Source: an uncultured Christensenella sp.
Lineage (GTDB): Bacteria > Bacillota > Clostridia > Christensenellales > Borkfalkiaceae
Direction of reading: 5' to 3'
Assembly (NCBI GenBank): GCA_910579705.1
Contig: CAJTUI010000009.1
Coordinates: 1-64,000, forward strand
DNA length: 64,000 nucleotides
Shown: one piece after another, positions 34,279 through 42,990 of the stretch
Layout: each line of letters starts with the position of its first letter
How positions within the stretch are numbered: position 1 is the stretch's first letter
Made by a program: the position numbers and the translations under genes
The notes under the pieces: generated by a model
The model's input: the letters and a program-made list of their open reading frames with translations, nothing else
What the model was told of the DNA's origin: nothing
The model's database searches: none

Positions 34279-34857
34279 ATGCCCGCAAAAAAACAAATTA
34301 CAAAGCAGACGATATTGAACTCTGCGTACGAGCTGGTGCGGCGGGGCGGGGTGGACGCTTTGAATATGCGCGCGGTTGCGGATATGTGCAAGTGCTCTAC
34401 TCAGCCAATATATCTTTCGTTCCGCGGCGCCGACGAACTGAGAGCCGCGGTTTTGCAAAAGACTTGCGAAACGTTCGACGCGTTTATAGAACGTGAGATA
34501 AGCGCGGGGAAATATCCAGAGTACAAGGCCGTCGGGATGGGTTATATTCGTTTTGCGGTGGAAGAGCCCGAACTGTTTAAATTTCTGTTTATGCGCAAGA
34601 GGGAGAGCGAAGAGGGGTTCGAAAAAAACAGTTTCGACAAATCGACCTTTTTGATTATGAAAAATTACGGTTTGTATAAGGACGACGCGTTTAAGTTGCA
34701 CGCCGAAATGTGGATTTTCGTTCACGGAATTGCGACGATGTTCGCAACGGGTTATCTTGACTGGGACTGGGATACCGTGAGCGATATGGTTACCGATGTG
34801 TATCAGGGACTGATGTGGAGAAGAAAACAAGGAGAACACAATGATAATAAGCATTGA
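34279..34857 (+). CDS. TetR/AcrR family regulator
   Basis: A 192-residue repressor. The N-terminal helix-turn-helix (about residues 8-52: TKQTILNSAYELVRRGGVDALNMRAVADMCKCSTQPIYLSF) is clear; the C-terminal ligand domain resembles the TetR_C WHG type (WIFVHGIATMFATGYL). The ATG at 34279 has a GGAGG site. It overlaps the ABC ATPase gene by 17 bases, so it almost certainly controls this exporter and responds to one of its substrates. Palindromes over its own promoter are the likely operator. Confidence 0.9.
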   Translation: MPAKKQITKQTILNSAYELVRRGGVDALNMRAVADMCKCSTQPIYLSFRGADELRAAVLQKTCETFDAFIEREISAGKYPEYKAVGMGYIRFAVEEPELFKFLFMRKRESEEGFEKNSFDKSTFLIMKNYGLYKDDAFKLHAEMWIFVHGIATMFATGYLDWDWDTVSDMVTDVYQGLMWRRKQGEHNDNKH

Positions 34858-35749
34858 AAATCTTAAAAAATCGTTTAAAAACGTCAACGCCGTAAACGAT
34901 ATATCGTTCGGAGTTAAGGAGGGGGAGCTTTTTGCTTTCCTCGGAATTAACGGCGCGGGGAAATCCACTACCATAAATATAATGAGCGGAGTTCTCGGAA
35001 AAGACGAAGGTAAAGTGAACGTTTGCGGATACGACATAGACCGTGACGCGGATAAAATCAAGAACTGTCTCGGAATAGTGTTTCAGAATTCCGTGCTGGA
35101 TAAGAAACTGAACGTATACGAAAACCTGAAATACCGTGCAAATCTGTACGGGATTTACGGTAAGGAGTTTAAAAACCGACTTGACGAGCTTTGCGAACTG
35201 CTCGATTTGGGTGAAATATTGAAACGGCCGCTACACAAACTTTCGGGCGGTCAGAAGAGGCGTATAGATATAGCGCGCGCGCTCGTACATAGGCCCAGAC
35301 TGCTTATTCTGGACGAACCGACTACGGGGCTTGACCCGAAGACGAGAATTACGGTCTGGAAGGTCATAGAAAGGATGCGTAAGGAAAACGGGCTTACGGT
35401 ATTTCTGACTACGCATTATATGGAAGAGGCGGCGGACTCCGACTACGTGGTTATTTTGGATACGGGTAAAATCGTTGCGGAGGGAACGCCGCACGACCTT
35501 AAAAATAAGTATGCGCACGACTACATCAAGTTTTATAACCATAGGGATGAGGCCGCAAAATATTTCGGCGAGCTGGGTTATGCAATCAGGAACGAGCGGG
35601 ACTTCACCGAAATCGAGCTTGACGGCACGTCGGTAGCTGCAAAGTTGTTAAAAGAAAAGAGCGAGCTTTTCGACGATTTCGAGGTTCTGAAAGGCAATAT
35701 GGATAACGTGTTTCTTAAAGTTACGGGAAAGGATTTAAAGGGTGAATGA
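34841..35749 (+). CDS. ABC-2 type exporter, ATP-binding protein
   Basis: A 302-residue ATPase of the DrrA/drug-export class. Walker A GINGAGKST (near residue 34), signature LSGGQKRR, Walker B LLILDEPTTGLD and the H-loop TTHYMEEA are all canonical; the C-terminal 80 residues form the DrrA-like extension. It starts inside tetR and ends one base before the permease. Exports an unknown compound (drug or antibiotic-like) from the cytoplasm. Confidence 0.93.
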   Translation: MIISIENLKKSFKNVNAVNDISFGVKEGELFAFLGINGAGKSTTINIMSGVLGKDEGKVNVCGYDIDRDADKIKNCLGIVFQNSVLDKKLNVYENLKYRANLYGIYGKEFKNRLDELCELLDLGEILKRPLHKLSGGQKRRIDIARALVHRPRLLILDEPTTGLDPKTRITVWKVIERMRKENGLTVFLTTHYMEEAADSDYVVILDTGKIVAEGTPHDLKNKYAHDYIKFYNHRDEAAKYFGELGYAIRNERDFTEIELDGTSVAAKLLKEKSELFDDFEVLKGNMDNVFLKVTGKDLKGE

Positions 35750-35750
35750 A

Positions 35751-36656
35751 ATGGGCGAGTGCAGAAAGTTGGTATCCTTGGTAAAAAGAAATACAAAATG
35801 TTATTTTAAGGACAAAGTAAGTTTCTTTATGTCGCTTATAACTCCGCTTATATTGCTGATACTGTTTGTTACTTTCCTGCGGAATGTGTATATCGAAAGT
35901 TTCACTTCCGCTTTCCCCGAAGGGTTCACGGTAGATACAAAGCTTACGGAAGGCATTGCGGGGGCGTGGCTGATGTCGTCTATATTGAGCGTAAGTTCGG
36001 TCACGGTTGCGTTCTGCTCGAACCTTGTATTGGTCGACGATAAAATAAACGGAAACATAAACGATTTTAACGTATCGCCCGTAAAGCCGACGACTATCTC
36101 GCTTTCGTATTTTGTTTCGAATTTTTTCGTTACGTTCACTGTTTTGATGGTCGCAATGTGCATAGGGCATATCTATCTCGGCATAATGGGGTGGGAGATT
36201 TCCGCAGGCAATTTCTTTATGATAATTGTCGACTGCGTATGCGGAATACTTTTCGGAACGTTGCTTGCGGGGATAGTGGAAAGTTTCATCTCCACTCAGG
36301 GCGGGCTTTCGGCCGTCGCTACGCTTGTTTCGTCAATGTACGGTTTCCTTTGCGGCGCGTATATGCCCATTTCCAGTTTTTCGAAAGGTCTGCAAAGCGT
36401 GCTCGGGCTTTTGCCGGGCACGTATAGCGTGGGAATTTTGCGCAACCACTATATGGCGGGTTATCTGGACGCGTTGAGTTACGCGGGATTACCCGAAGAG
36501 GGGTTGAACGCAATCCGCGACGGGTTTGACGTGAACTTGTACGTCTTCGGGAATAAAATTCCGCTCGGCGCAATGTACGGGATACTGCTCGGCGCGTGCG
36601 CGGTTCTTATTTCCGTATACGTAACCATAGTTATATTGAAAAATAAAAAGAAATAA
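35751..36656 (+). CDS. ABC-2 type exporter, permease
   Basis: A 301-residue membrane protein with six predicted helices: one near residues 22-40, then a large outside loop, and five between residues 75 and 295. This fits the ABC-2 permease pattern (also called DrrB-like). It pairs with the preceding ATPase. I chose ATG 35751 (AAAGGG ribosome site) over a GTG nine bases earlier that overlaps the ATPase stop. Confidence 0.9.
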   Translation: MGECRKLVSLVKRNTKCYFKDKVSFFMSLITPLILLILFVTFLRNVYIESFTSAFPEGFTVDTKLTEGIAGAWLMSSILSVSSVTVAFCSNLVLVDDKINGNINDFNVSPVKPTTISLSYFVSNFFVTFTVLMVAMCIGHIYLGIMGWEISAGNFFMIIVDCVCGILFGTLLAGIVESFISTQGGLSAVATLVSSMYGFLCGAYMPISSFSKGLQSVLGLLPGTYSVGILRNHYMAGYLDALSYAGLPEEGLNAIRDGFDVNLYVFGNKIPLGAMYGILLGACAVLISVYVTIVILKNKKK

Positions 36657-36666
36657 GGGTTTTGAT

Positions 36667-36858
36667 ATGAAAAAGTACGAGTTTGTAACAATAAAAGTAA
36701 AAAACAACGTTGTTAAGGACGCCGTGTTGAGCGAGCACAGAACGGTTATAAACGAATACGCGTCAAAAGGGTATTCGTATGCGGGATATATCCCTGTAAG
36801 ACTCGGGCCGAGCGGAAAAGTTATTGAATTGGACTTGATTTTTCAAACAGAGGCGTAA
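36667..36858 (+). CDS. DUF4177 family small protein
   Basis: A 63-residue protein with the DUF4177 pattern: an initial strand KKYEFVTIKV, then a helix with VINEYASKGY and a final strand GKVIELDLIFQ. Function unknown; such proteins are common as short singletons in Firmicutes. It lies 10 bases after the permease with an AAGGG ribosome site and may be the last gene of the exporter operon. Confidence 0.75.
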   Translation: MKKYEFVTIKVKNNVVKDAVLSEHRTVINEYASKGYSYAGYIPVRLGPSGKVIELDLIFQTEA

Positions 36859-36863
36859 TTTTC

Positions 36864-36893
36864 TTGCGCAGGCGCGGGCGTAAATGCTATAAT
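36864..36893 (+). promoter_or_regulatory. Promoter of the aminopeptidase gene
   Basis: TTGCGC and TATAAT separated by 18 bp; AAAGGA ribosome site before the ATG. Confidence 0.55.
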
Positions 36894-36914
36894 CAAATAA
36901 AAAAGGATTGAATT

Positions 36915-38141
36915 ATGCAAATCGAAAGACTGAAAAAGTATGCCGAGCTTATCGTTAAGTGCGGCCTGAACGTTAGAAAAGGACAGGAAGTTATAATAAG
37001 GTGCGACCTCGACCAGCCCGATTTCGTAGCGATGTGCGTTGAAGAGTGCTATAAGTGCGGCGCGGAAAGAGTTAAGGTGGAATGGTCGTATATGCCGATA
37101 ACCAAAATTCACTACGATTACAGAACACTCGAATCGCTTTCCGAAGTAACAGAAGTGGAGAAGGCCGAATGGCAGCGCAAAGTGGATAAGCTGACTTGTC
37201 TGTTATGGCTCGATTCCGACGATCCCGACGGTCTGAACGGGACGGACAGCGAAAAGATTTCAAAAGCAAATATAGCAAGGTATCCGACGATTAAGCCTTA
37301 CCGTGATTTGCTTGAAAACAAATACCAGTGGTGCATTGCCGCCATACCCGGTAAGGAGTGGGCGAAGAAAATTTATCCCGACCTGCCTGTCGAGGCGGCC
37401 GTGGAGGAGTTATGGGAAAATATTCTCAACTGCTCGCGCGTGGACGAAAATCCTATAAAGGCCTGGGAAAAGCACAACGAAAACCTTGCAAAGCGCTGTA
37501 AATTCTTAAACGATTATAAATTCGAAAAACTTGAATATAAGAGTGAAAACGGAACGGACTTCACCGTCGGGCTTAACCCTTTGGGTATTTTTATGGGCGG
37601 TGGCGAATACACGCTCGGCAGCAAAATATATTTCAACCCCAATATCCCGAGCGAGGAAGTATTCACAACGCCTATGCGCGGAATTGCGGACGGAAAAGTA
37701 GTTGCGACGAAACCGCTTTCCTATCAGGGCAAGCTGATTGAAAACTTCTGGGTCAGGTTCGAGCACGGAAAAGCGGTGGAAGTTTACGCAGAGAAAAATC
37801 AGGACCTGCTTGAAAAGATGGTATCTATGGACGAGGGCGCGGCCTATCTCGGGGAATGCGCGCTGATTGCATATGATTCTCCCATAAACAATACGGGCGT
37901 GCTGTTTTACAATACGCTTTTCGACGAAAACGCAAGCTGTCATCTGGCACTTGGCAGAGGCTTTAACAACTGTCTGGAAAATTACGAGAAGTATTCCGTG
38001 GAGCAGTGCGAAAAGCTGGGTGTAAACAGCTCTATGATACACGTTGACTTTATGATAGGTAGTGCGGATATGGATATAACGGGAATAACCAAGGACGGTA
38101 AGCGTGTTCCCATATTCAAACAGGGTAACTGGGTAATTTAA
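36915..38141 (+). CDS. M29 family aminopeptidase (AmpS/aminopeptidase T type)
   Basis: A 408-residue cytoplasmic metallo-aminopeptidase that removes N-terminal residues from peptides. M29 features are visible: N-terminal YAELIVKCGLNVRKGQEVIIR, the central GGEYTLGSKIYFNPNIPSEEVFTTP, and the metal-ligand region with GECALIAYDSPI, FYNTLFDENASCHLALG and the C-terminal HVDFMIG. The length matches the family (about 410). It is monocistronic, with a promoter and a strong terminator. Confidence 0.94.
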   Translation: MQIERLKKYAELIVKCGLNVRKGQEVIIRCDLDQPDFVAMCVEECYKCGAERVKVEWSYMPITKIHYDYRTLESLSEVTEVEKAEWQRKVDKLTCLLWLDSDDPDGLNGTDSEKISKANIARYPTIKPYRDLLENKYQWCIAAIPGKEWAKKIYPDLPVEAAVEELWENILNCSRVDENPIKAWEKHNENLAKRCKFLNDYKFEKLEYKSENGTDFTVGLNPLGIFMGGGEYTLGSKIYFNPNIPSEEVFTTPMRGIADGKVVATKPLSYQGKLIENFWVRFEHGKAVEVYAEKNQDLLEKMVSMDEGAAYLGECALIAYDSPINNTGVLFYNTLFDENASCHLALGRGFNNCLENYEKYSVEQCEKLGVNSSMIHVDFMIGSADMDITGITKDGKRVPIFKQGNWVI

Positions 38142-38153
38142 TAAAAATTAAGC

Positions 38154-38181
38154 AAAATAGCGGCTGAAAGGCCGCTATTTT
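38154..38181 (+). terminator. Terminator after the aminopeptidase gene
   Basis: A perfect 11-bp stem (AAAATAGCGGC / GCCGCTATTTT) with loop TGAAAG. Confidence 0.85.
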
Positions 38182-38215
38182 ATTGTTTATTAAGTACTAC
38201 GTCACACATAATCGA

Positions 38216-39379
38216 TTAAATTATCTGTAAAACGAAGAATTTCAGGTATTGCGTTTCCTCGGCGCAAAGTAACGACGGATGGTCGGGAGCCTGAGTTTTT
38301 ATTTCAACGCTTCTTACAATCCGTCCGCTTTCGCGTGCGGACTCTATCAGCATTTTTTCAAACAGAGTCGCGGTCATATAATGCGAGCAGGAGCAGGTTA
38401 TTAAAAAGCCGCCGCTTCTTACGATTTTCATTGCCGTCAGATTTACGTCCTTGTAACCGCGGTAAGCGTCTTTCACTTCATCGGCGCTTTTGCAGAAGGC
38501 GGGCGGGTCGAGGATTACGGTATCGAACTTTCGTTTTTCTTTTCTGAAATTGCGAAGAACCTCGAACGCATCGCCGCAGAGCGTGGTGATATTTTTGAAC
38601 CCGTTCAAATCGGCGTTGTCGCGCACGTTTTTAAGCGCAAGCCGGGAAATATCGCAGGCGGTCACCTTGTCGGCCGCGGTTGCGGCGTTGAGAGAGAAGC
38701 CGCCGCTGTTGCAGAAACAGTCTAAAACCTCGCCGCCGCAGTATTTTCTTGCCGAAAGCCTGTTTTCTTTCTGGTCCAGAAAATAGCCTGTTTTTTGTCC
38801 GTTTTTAACGTCCACAAGCATTTTTATGCCGTTTTCGTCTATTTGCACATAGTCGGGAACTTCGCCGTACAAGACCTGTTTTATTTCGGGAAGACCTTCT
38901 TTTTTTCTTACCGAAACGTCGCTACGCTCGTAAATGCCTTTGGGTGAAAACAGTTTTACGAGGCAGTCGCAAATTAATTTTTTACGCATATCTATGCCTA
39001 GCGACAGGCACTGGATAACAAGTACGTCGGCGTATTTGTCTACGATAAGGGCGGGCAGGTTGTCCGCCTCTGCAAAGACCATACGGTAACAGTTTTTATA
39101 GCCCAGTTTCAGGCGGTAATCGTTTGCGGCTTTCAGTCGGGCGAGGTAAAATTCTTCGTCGTCGGTTTCGTCGTTTCGGATAAAAATTCTGACGAGGATT
39201 TTGGAGGCGTGGTTGATGTAACCTTTACCGATAAATCTTCCGTCGTACGAATAGACGGCGGCGAGAGAGCCGTTTTTGTCCTTATTTTCGATTTTCGACA
39301 CTTCGTTTGCGTAAACCCAGCTGTGTCCGTTGATTATGCGTTTTTCTTCGTTCTTTTTGAGATATATTTCGTATGCCAT
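38216..39379 (-). CDS. Class I rRNA large-subunit methyltransferase, RlmI-like
   Basis: A 387-residue SAM-dependent 23S rRNA cytosine-C5-type methyltransferase. The N-terminal PUA domain (residues 1-75; INGHSWVYANEV) is followed by the EEHEE-like domain and a Rossmann methyltransferase with motif I VLDCFCNSGGFSLNAA, motif II CDIS, and the catalytic-region DPPAFCKS; CSCSHYM is motif VI. The domain order and length fit the YccW/RlmI family. Whether the modified base is the same as in E. coli cannot be told. Confidence 0.92.
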   Translation of the reverse strand: MAYEIYLKKNEEKRIINGHSWVYANEVSKIENKDKNGSLAAVYSYDGRFIGKGYINHASKILVRIFIRNDETDDEEFYLARLKAANDYRLKLGYKNCYRMVFAEADNLPALIVDKYADVLVIQCLSLGIDMRKKLICDCLVKLFSPKGIYERSDVSVRKKEGLPEIKQVLYGEVPDYVQIDENGIKMLVDVKNGQKTGYFLDQKENRLSARKYCGGEVLDCFCNSGGFSLNAATAADKVTACDISRLALKNVRDNADLNGFKNITTLCGDAFEVLRNFRKEKRKFDTVILDPPAFCKSADEVKDAYRGYKDVNLTAMKIVRSGGFLITCSCSHYMTATLFEKMLIESARESGRIVRSVEIKTQAPDHPSLLCAEETQYLKFFVLQII

Positions 39380-39431
39380 ATAAATTTCCTTTCATTTACT
39401 ATAACAAATACTCAGAATAATTGCAAATAAA

Positions 39432-39460
39432 TTGCTTTTTATTTCTTTAAATGGTAAAAT
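39432..39460 (+). promoter_or_regulatory. Promoter of the ABC exporter pair, 8 bases before the ATG
   Basis: TTGCTT and TAAAAT separated by 17 bp. The -10 ends eight bases before ATG 39469, implying a leaderless or nearly leaderless message. Confidence 0.6.
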
Positions 39461-39468
39461 TTAAAGGT

Positions 39469-41193
39469 ATGCGTAAATTACTTAAATATTTAAGACATTA
39501 TAGAGCGCAGAGTGTGCTTGCGCCGCTTTTCAAGCTTTTGGAAGCGGGGTTCGAGCTGTTTGTCCCGCTTGTAGTTTCCGCAATAATAGACAACGCGGTA
39601 AACGGAGCCGCGGGCTGGCATTACGTTGTTTATGCCTGTCTGATACTGGTCGGACTGGGCGTGGTGGGGCTGATATGCGCTGTTGCCGCCCAGTATTTCG
39701 CGGCGCGCGCCGCGGTCGGCTTTTCTCAGGAGCTGAGGCACGACTTATTCGATAAAATGCAGTCGCTCTCTTACAGCGAAATCGATACGATAGGCACGTC
39801 AAAAATGATAACGCGTATGACGAGCGACGTCAACCAGATACAGTCGGGAGTGAACCTTGTGCTGCGCCTTTTTATGCGTTCGCCTTTTATCGTGTTCGGC
39901 GCGATGCTTATGGCGTTTCTGATAGACAAAACCTCGGGCGGGATTTTCGCAGGTTCTATCGCGGTCTTGTGCGTTGTGGTGTTCGGTATTATGCTGGCAA
40001 GCATTCCGCTTTATAAAAAAGTGCAAGGCAAGCTCGAAAAAGTGACGACTTCGACCCGCGAAACGCTTACCGGCGCAAGAGTTTTAAGGGCGTTCTGTAA
40101 AGAAGAGGACGAAATACAAAAATATAACCGAAGAAACGAGGAGCTGACAAAATCGCAGAAATTCGTAGGAAAGATTTCCGCGCTTATGAACCCTTTAACC
40201 TATTCGGTAATAAACGCGGCGATTATATTATTGCTTTACGTGGGGGCCGTCAAGGTCGACGGCGGAACGCTTTCGCAGGGCAACGTAATTGCGCTTTACA
40301 ACTATATGAGCCAGATACTGGTCGAGCTTATCAAGCTTGCAAACCTGATAATTACGGTGACAAAATCTTTCGCCTGCGCGGGCAGAGTGAACGAAATTCT
40401 CGATATGCACGCGGAAAAAGGTGCCGAAATCATTGCGGAGAAGAAAGAAAATCTTCCTTTTATCAGTTTCAATAACGTGTGCGTGAACTATGCCGGTGCC
40501 GGTATGGACGCGCTCAGCGATATTTCTTTCACGGTAGAAAAGGGGCAGACAGTCGGAATTATCGGCGGCACGGGCGCGGGCAAGACCACGCTTGTAAATA
40601 TGATACCGCATTTTTACGACGTGAAATCGGGCGAGGTGCTGGTTGACGGCGAAAATGTAAATTCGGTCGGCGACGAAAAGCTGAGGGATATGTGCGGAAT
40701 TGTGCCGCAACGCGCAGTGCTTTTCAAGGGCAGCATACGCGAAAATATGCAGTGGGGCAATAAGACGGCAGACGACGGCGAGATAATGTCCGCTGTAACC
40801 GCCGCACAGGCCGCGGACGTTATAAATTCCAAGGAAAACGGACTGGATGAACTTGTGGAGCAGGGCGGTAAAAATTTCTCGGGCGGTCAAAGACAGCGGC
40901 TTACGATAGCGCGCGCGCTTGTCAGGAAACCCGAAATTCTCATACTCGACGACAGCGCGTCCGCGCTGGATTACGCAACGGACGCGAATCTCAGGAAATC
41001 GCTCAAAGAGCTGGAATACAAACCTACCGTGTTTATCGTTTCGCAACGCACTTCGTCAATCCGTCACGCCGATAAAATCATAGTGCTTGACGGCGGTAAG
41101 ACTGTGGGGATAGGCACGCACGAGCAACTATTGAAGAGTTGCGAGGTGTACAGAGAAATACATTATTCGCAATACGCCAAGGAGGAGGCTTGA
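39469..41193 (+). CDS. Heterodimeric ABC exporter, degenerate-site subunit
   Basis: A 574-residue half transporter (six membrane helices in residues 12-290, ATPase behind) of the BmrC/TM287 type. Walker A GGTGAGKTTL and signature FSGGQRQRL are intact, but the Walker B catalytic Glu is Asp (LILDDSASALD) and the H-loop His is Gln (VSQRTSS), the usual signs of the subunit that provides the non-hydrolysing site in heterodimers. I prefer ATG 39469, where the family homology starts; an ATG 18 bases upstream lies inside the promoter. The partner starts one base after its stop. Confidence 0.92.
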   Translation: MRKLLKYLRHYRAQSVLAPLFKLLEAGFELFVPLVVSAIIDNAVNGAAGWHYVVYACLILVGLGVVGLICAVAAQYFAARAAVGFSQELRHDLFDKMQSLSYSEIDTIGTSKMITRMTSDVNQIQSGVNLVLRLFMRSPFIVFGAMLMAFLIDKTSGGIFAGSIAVLCVVVFGIMLASIPLYKKVQGKLEKVTTSTRETLTGARVLRAFCKEEDEIQKYNRRNEELTKSQKFVGKISALMNPLTYSVINAAIILLLYVGAVKVDGGTLSQGNVIALYNYMSQILVELIKLANLIITVTKSFACAGRVNEILDMHAEKGAEIIAEKKENLPFISFNNVCVNYAGAGMDALSDISFTVEKGQTVGIIGGTGAGKTTLVNMIPHFYDVKSGEVLVDGENVNSVGDEKLRDMCGIVPQRAVLFKGSIRENMQWGNKTADDGEIMSAVTAAQAADVINSKENGLDELVEQGGKNFSGGQRQRLTIARALVRKPEILILDDSASALDYATDANLRKSLKELEYKPTVFIVSQRTSSIRHADKIIVLDGGKTVGIGTHEQLLKSCEVYREIHYSQYAKEEA

Positions 41194-41194
41194 T

Positions 41195-42952
41195 ATGGCT
41201 ATCCGTAACAAAAGCGTATTCAAACGCGTTTTAAAACAGCTGAAAAGATATAAGTTTTTACTTGTTGCAACGATATTTTTCGCGCTTGTGTCCGTTGTCG
41301 GAACGCTTGCCGTTCCCGTATTCTTCGGGCAGATTGTCAATTGCATTGTCAAAAAAGGCGAAGTTTATTTCGACGAAATATTCGTTAAATTTATTATTAT
41401 CGGCGGCTGTATCGCCATAACCGCGGTAGCGCAGTGGTTGATGAATATTATAAATAACCACATAGCGTACAACGTGATTAAGGACGTGCGCGAAGAGGCG
41501 TTTTCCAACATACAGAAACTGCCGCTTAAATTTATCGACGCGCATTCTTACGGCGATATCGTCAGCAGAAATATAGCGGACGTGGACCAGTTCGCGGACG
41601 GCTTGTTAATGGGCTTTACACAGCTTTTTACGGGAGTTCTGACCATTATCGGAACACTTGGTCTTATGCTGGTAATCAACTGGATTATCGCGCTGGTGGT
41701 GTTTGTCATTACGCCGCTTTCGCTGTTTGTGGCCAAATTTATCGCGTCAAGAACATATTCGCTTTTCAAGAAGACTTCGGAGATACGCGGGGAGCAGACT
41801 GCGTTTATCGACGAAATGATAGGCAATCTCAAAGTCGTGCAGGCGTTTAACCGCGAGGACGAGAATATGGAAAAGTTCGACGAGATTAACGCGCGCCTGA
41901 CAAAGGCCTCGTTGAAGTCCATATTTTATTCTTCGCTGACGAACCCGAGCACAAGGTTTGTAAATGCAATCGTTTACGCCGCCGTTGCGCTTTCGGGCGC
42001 GCTGATGCTTATATTCGCAACGCCGCTGCCCGTAGTTTTCAACGTGGGACTTTTAACAAGCTTGCTTGCGTATGCGAACCAGTATACCAAGCCGTTCAAC
42101 GAAATTTCCGGCGTTGTAACGGAATTGCAGAACGCAATCGCCTGCGCGGACAGAATTTACCGTCTTATAGACGAGCCTGCCGAAATACCCGACAGCGCGG
42201 ACGCTTATGTATTGGAGCGCGCGACTGGCGAGGTTGAATTCAAGGACGTGGAATTTTCTTATTCTGAAGACAGGAAACTTATTGAAAATCTCAACCTGAA
42301 AGCGAAAGCGGGGCAGAGAATAGCTATCGTAGGGCCGACGGGGTGCGGTAAAACCACGCTTATAAATCTGCTTATGCGTTTTTATGACGTAAACTCCGGC
42401 GAGGTCGCGGTGGACGGCGCAGACATCAGAAAGATTACGCGTAAATCGCTCAGACGCAATTACGGAATGGTGTTGCAGGACACCTGGCTTAAAAGCGGAA
42501 CGATACGGGAAAATATCGTTATGGGTAAACCCGAGGCCACGGAAGAAGAAATTATAAACGCGGCCAAGGCCGCGCGGGCGCACAATTTCATAATGCAAAT
42601 GCCGAACGGTTACGATACGGTCATAACCGAGGACGGGGGGAACCTGTCGCAGGGTCAGAAACAGCTTTTGTGTATTACGAGAATTATGCTTTGTCTGCCG
42701 CCGATGCTCATACTTGACGAGGCGACGTCGTCAATCGACACGCGAACCGAAATTAAAATTCAGCAGGCGTTCGCAAAGCTTATGGAAGGCAGGACGAGTT
42801 TTATAGTGGCGCACAGGCTTTCGACGATAAAAGAGGCGGACATTATACTTGTTATGAACAACGGAAACATTATCGAGCAGGGTAATCACGCGGAACTTCT
42901 TGCAAAGGGCGGCTTTTATTCCAAATTATATAATAGCCAGTTTGCGGTTTAA
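41195..42952 (+). CDS. Heterodimeric ABC exporter, catalytic subunit
   Basis: The 585-residue partner of the BmrD/TM288 type: six membrane helices (residues about 20-300), Walker A GPTGCGKTTL, Walker B LILDEATSSID with the catalytic Glu, and H-loop VAHRLSTI. The signature is LSQGQ instead of LSGGQ, also typical for this subunit. Together the two probably export lipophilic drugs or lipids across the cytoplasmic membrane. The start overlaps the upstream ribosome site AAGGAGG. Confidence 0.93.
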   Translation: MAIRNKSVFKRVLKQLKRYKFLLVATIFFALVSVVGTLAVPVFFGQIVNCIVKKGEVYFDEIFVKFIIIGGCIAITAVAQWLMNIINNHIAYNVIKDVREEAFSNIQKLPLKFIDAHSYGDIVSRNIADVDQFADGLLMGFTQLFTGVLTIIGTLGLMLVINWIIALVVFVITPLSLFVAKFIASRTYSLFKKTSEIRGEQTAFIDEMIGNLKVVQAFNREDENMEKFDEINARLTKASLKSIFYSSLTNPSTRFVNAIVYAAVALSGALMLIFATPLPVVFNVGLLTSLLAYANQYTKPFNEISGVVTELQNAIACADRIYRLIDEPAEIPDSADAYVLERATGEVEFKDVEFSYSEDRKLIENLNLKAKAGQRIAIVGPTGCGKTTLINLLMRFYDVNSGEVAVDGADIRKITRKSLRRNYGMVLQDTWLKSGTIRENIVMGKPEATEEEIINAAKAARAHNFIMQMPNGYDTVITEDGGNLSQGQKQLLCITRIMLCLPPMLILDEATSSIDTRTEIKIQQAFAKLMEGRTSFIVAHRLSTIKEADIILVMNNGNIIEQGNHAELLAKGGFYSKLYNSQFAV

Positions 42953-42990
42953 AAATAAAGTTAATAAAATAATAGAGCAACGGAGAAATT

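Noticed and set aside
39469..42952. Non-canonical catalytic residues in the ABC exporter as gene decay
   Set aside because: Asp for Glu and Gln for His in one subunit only is the normal state of heterodimeric exporters.
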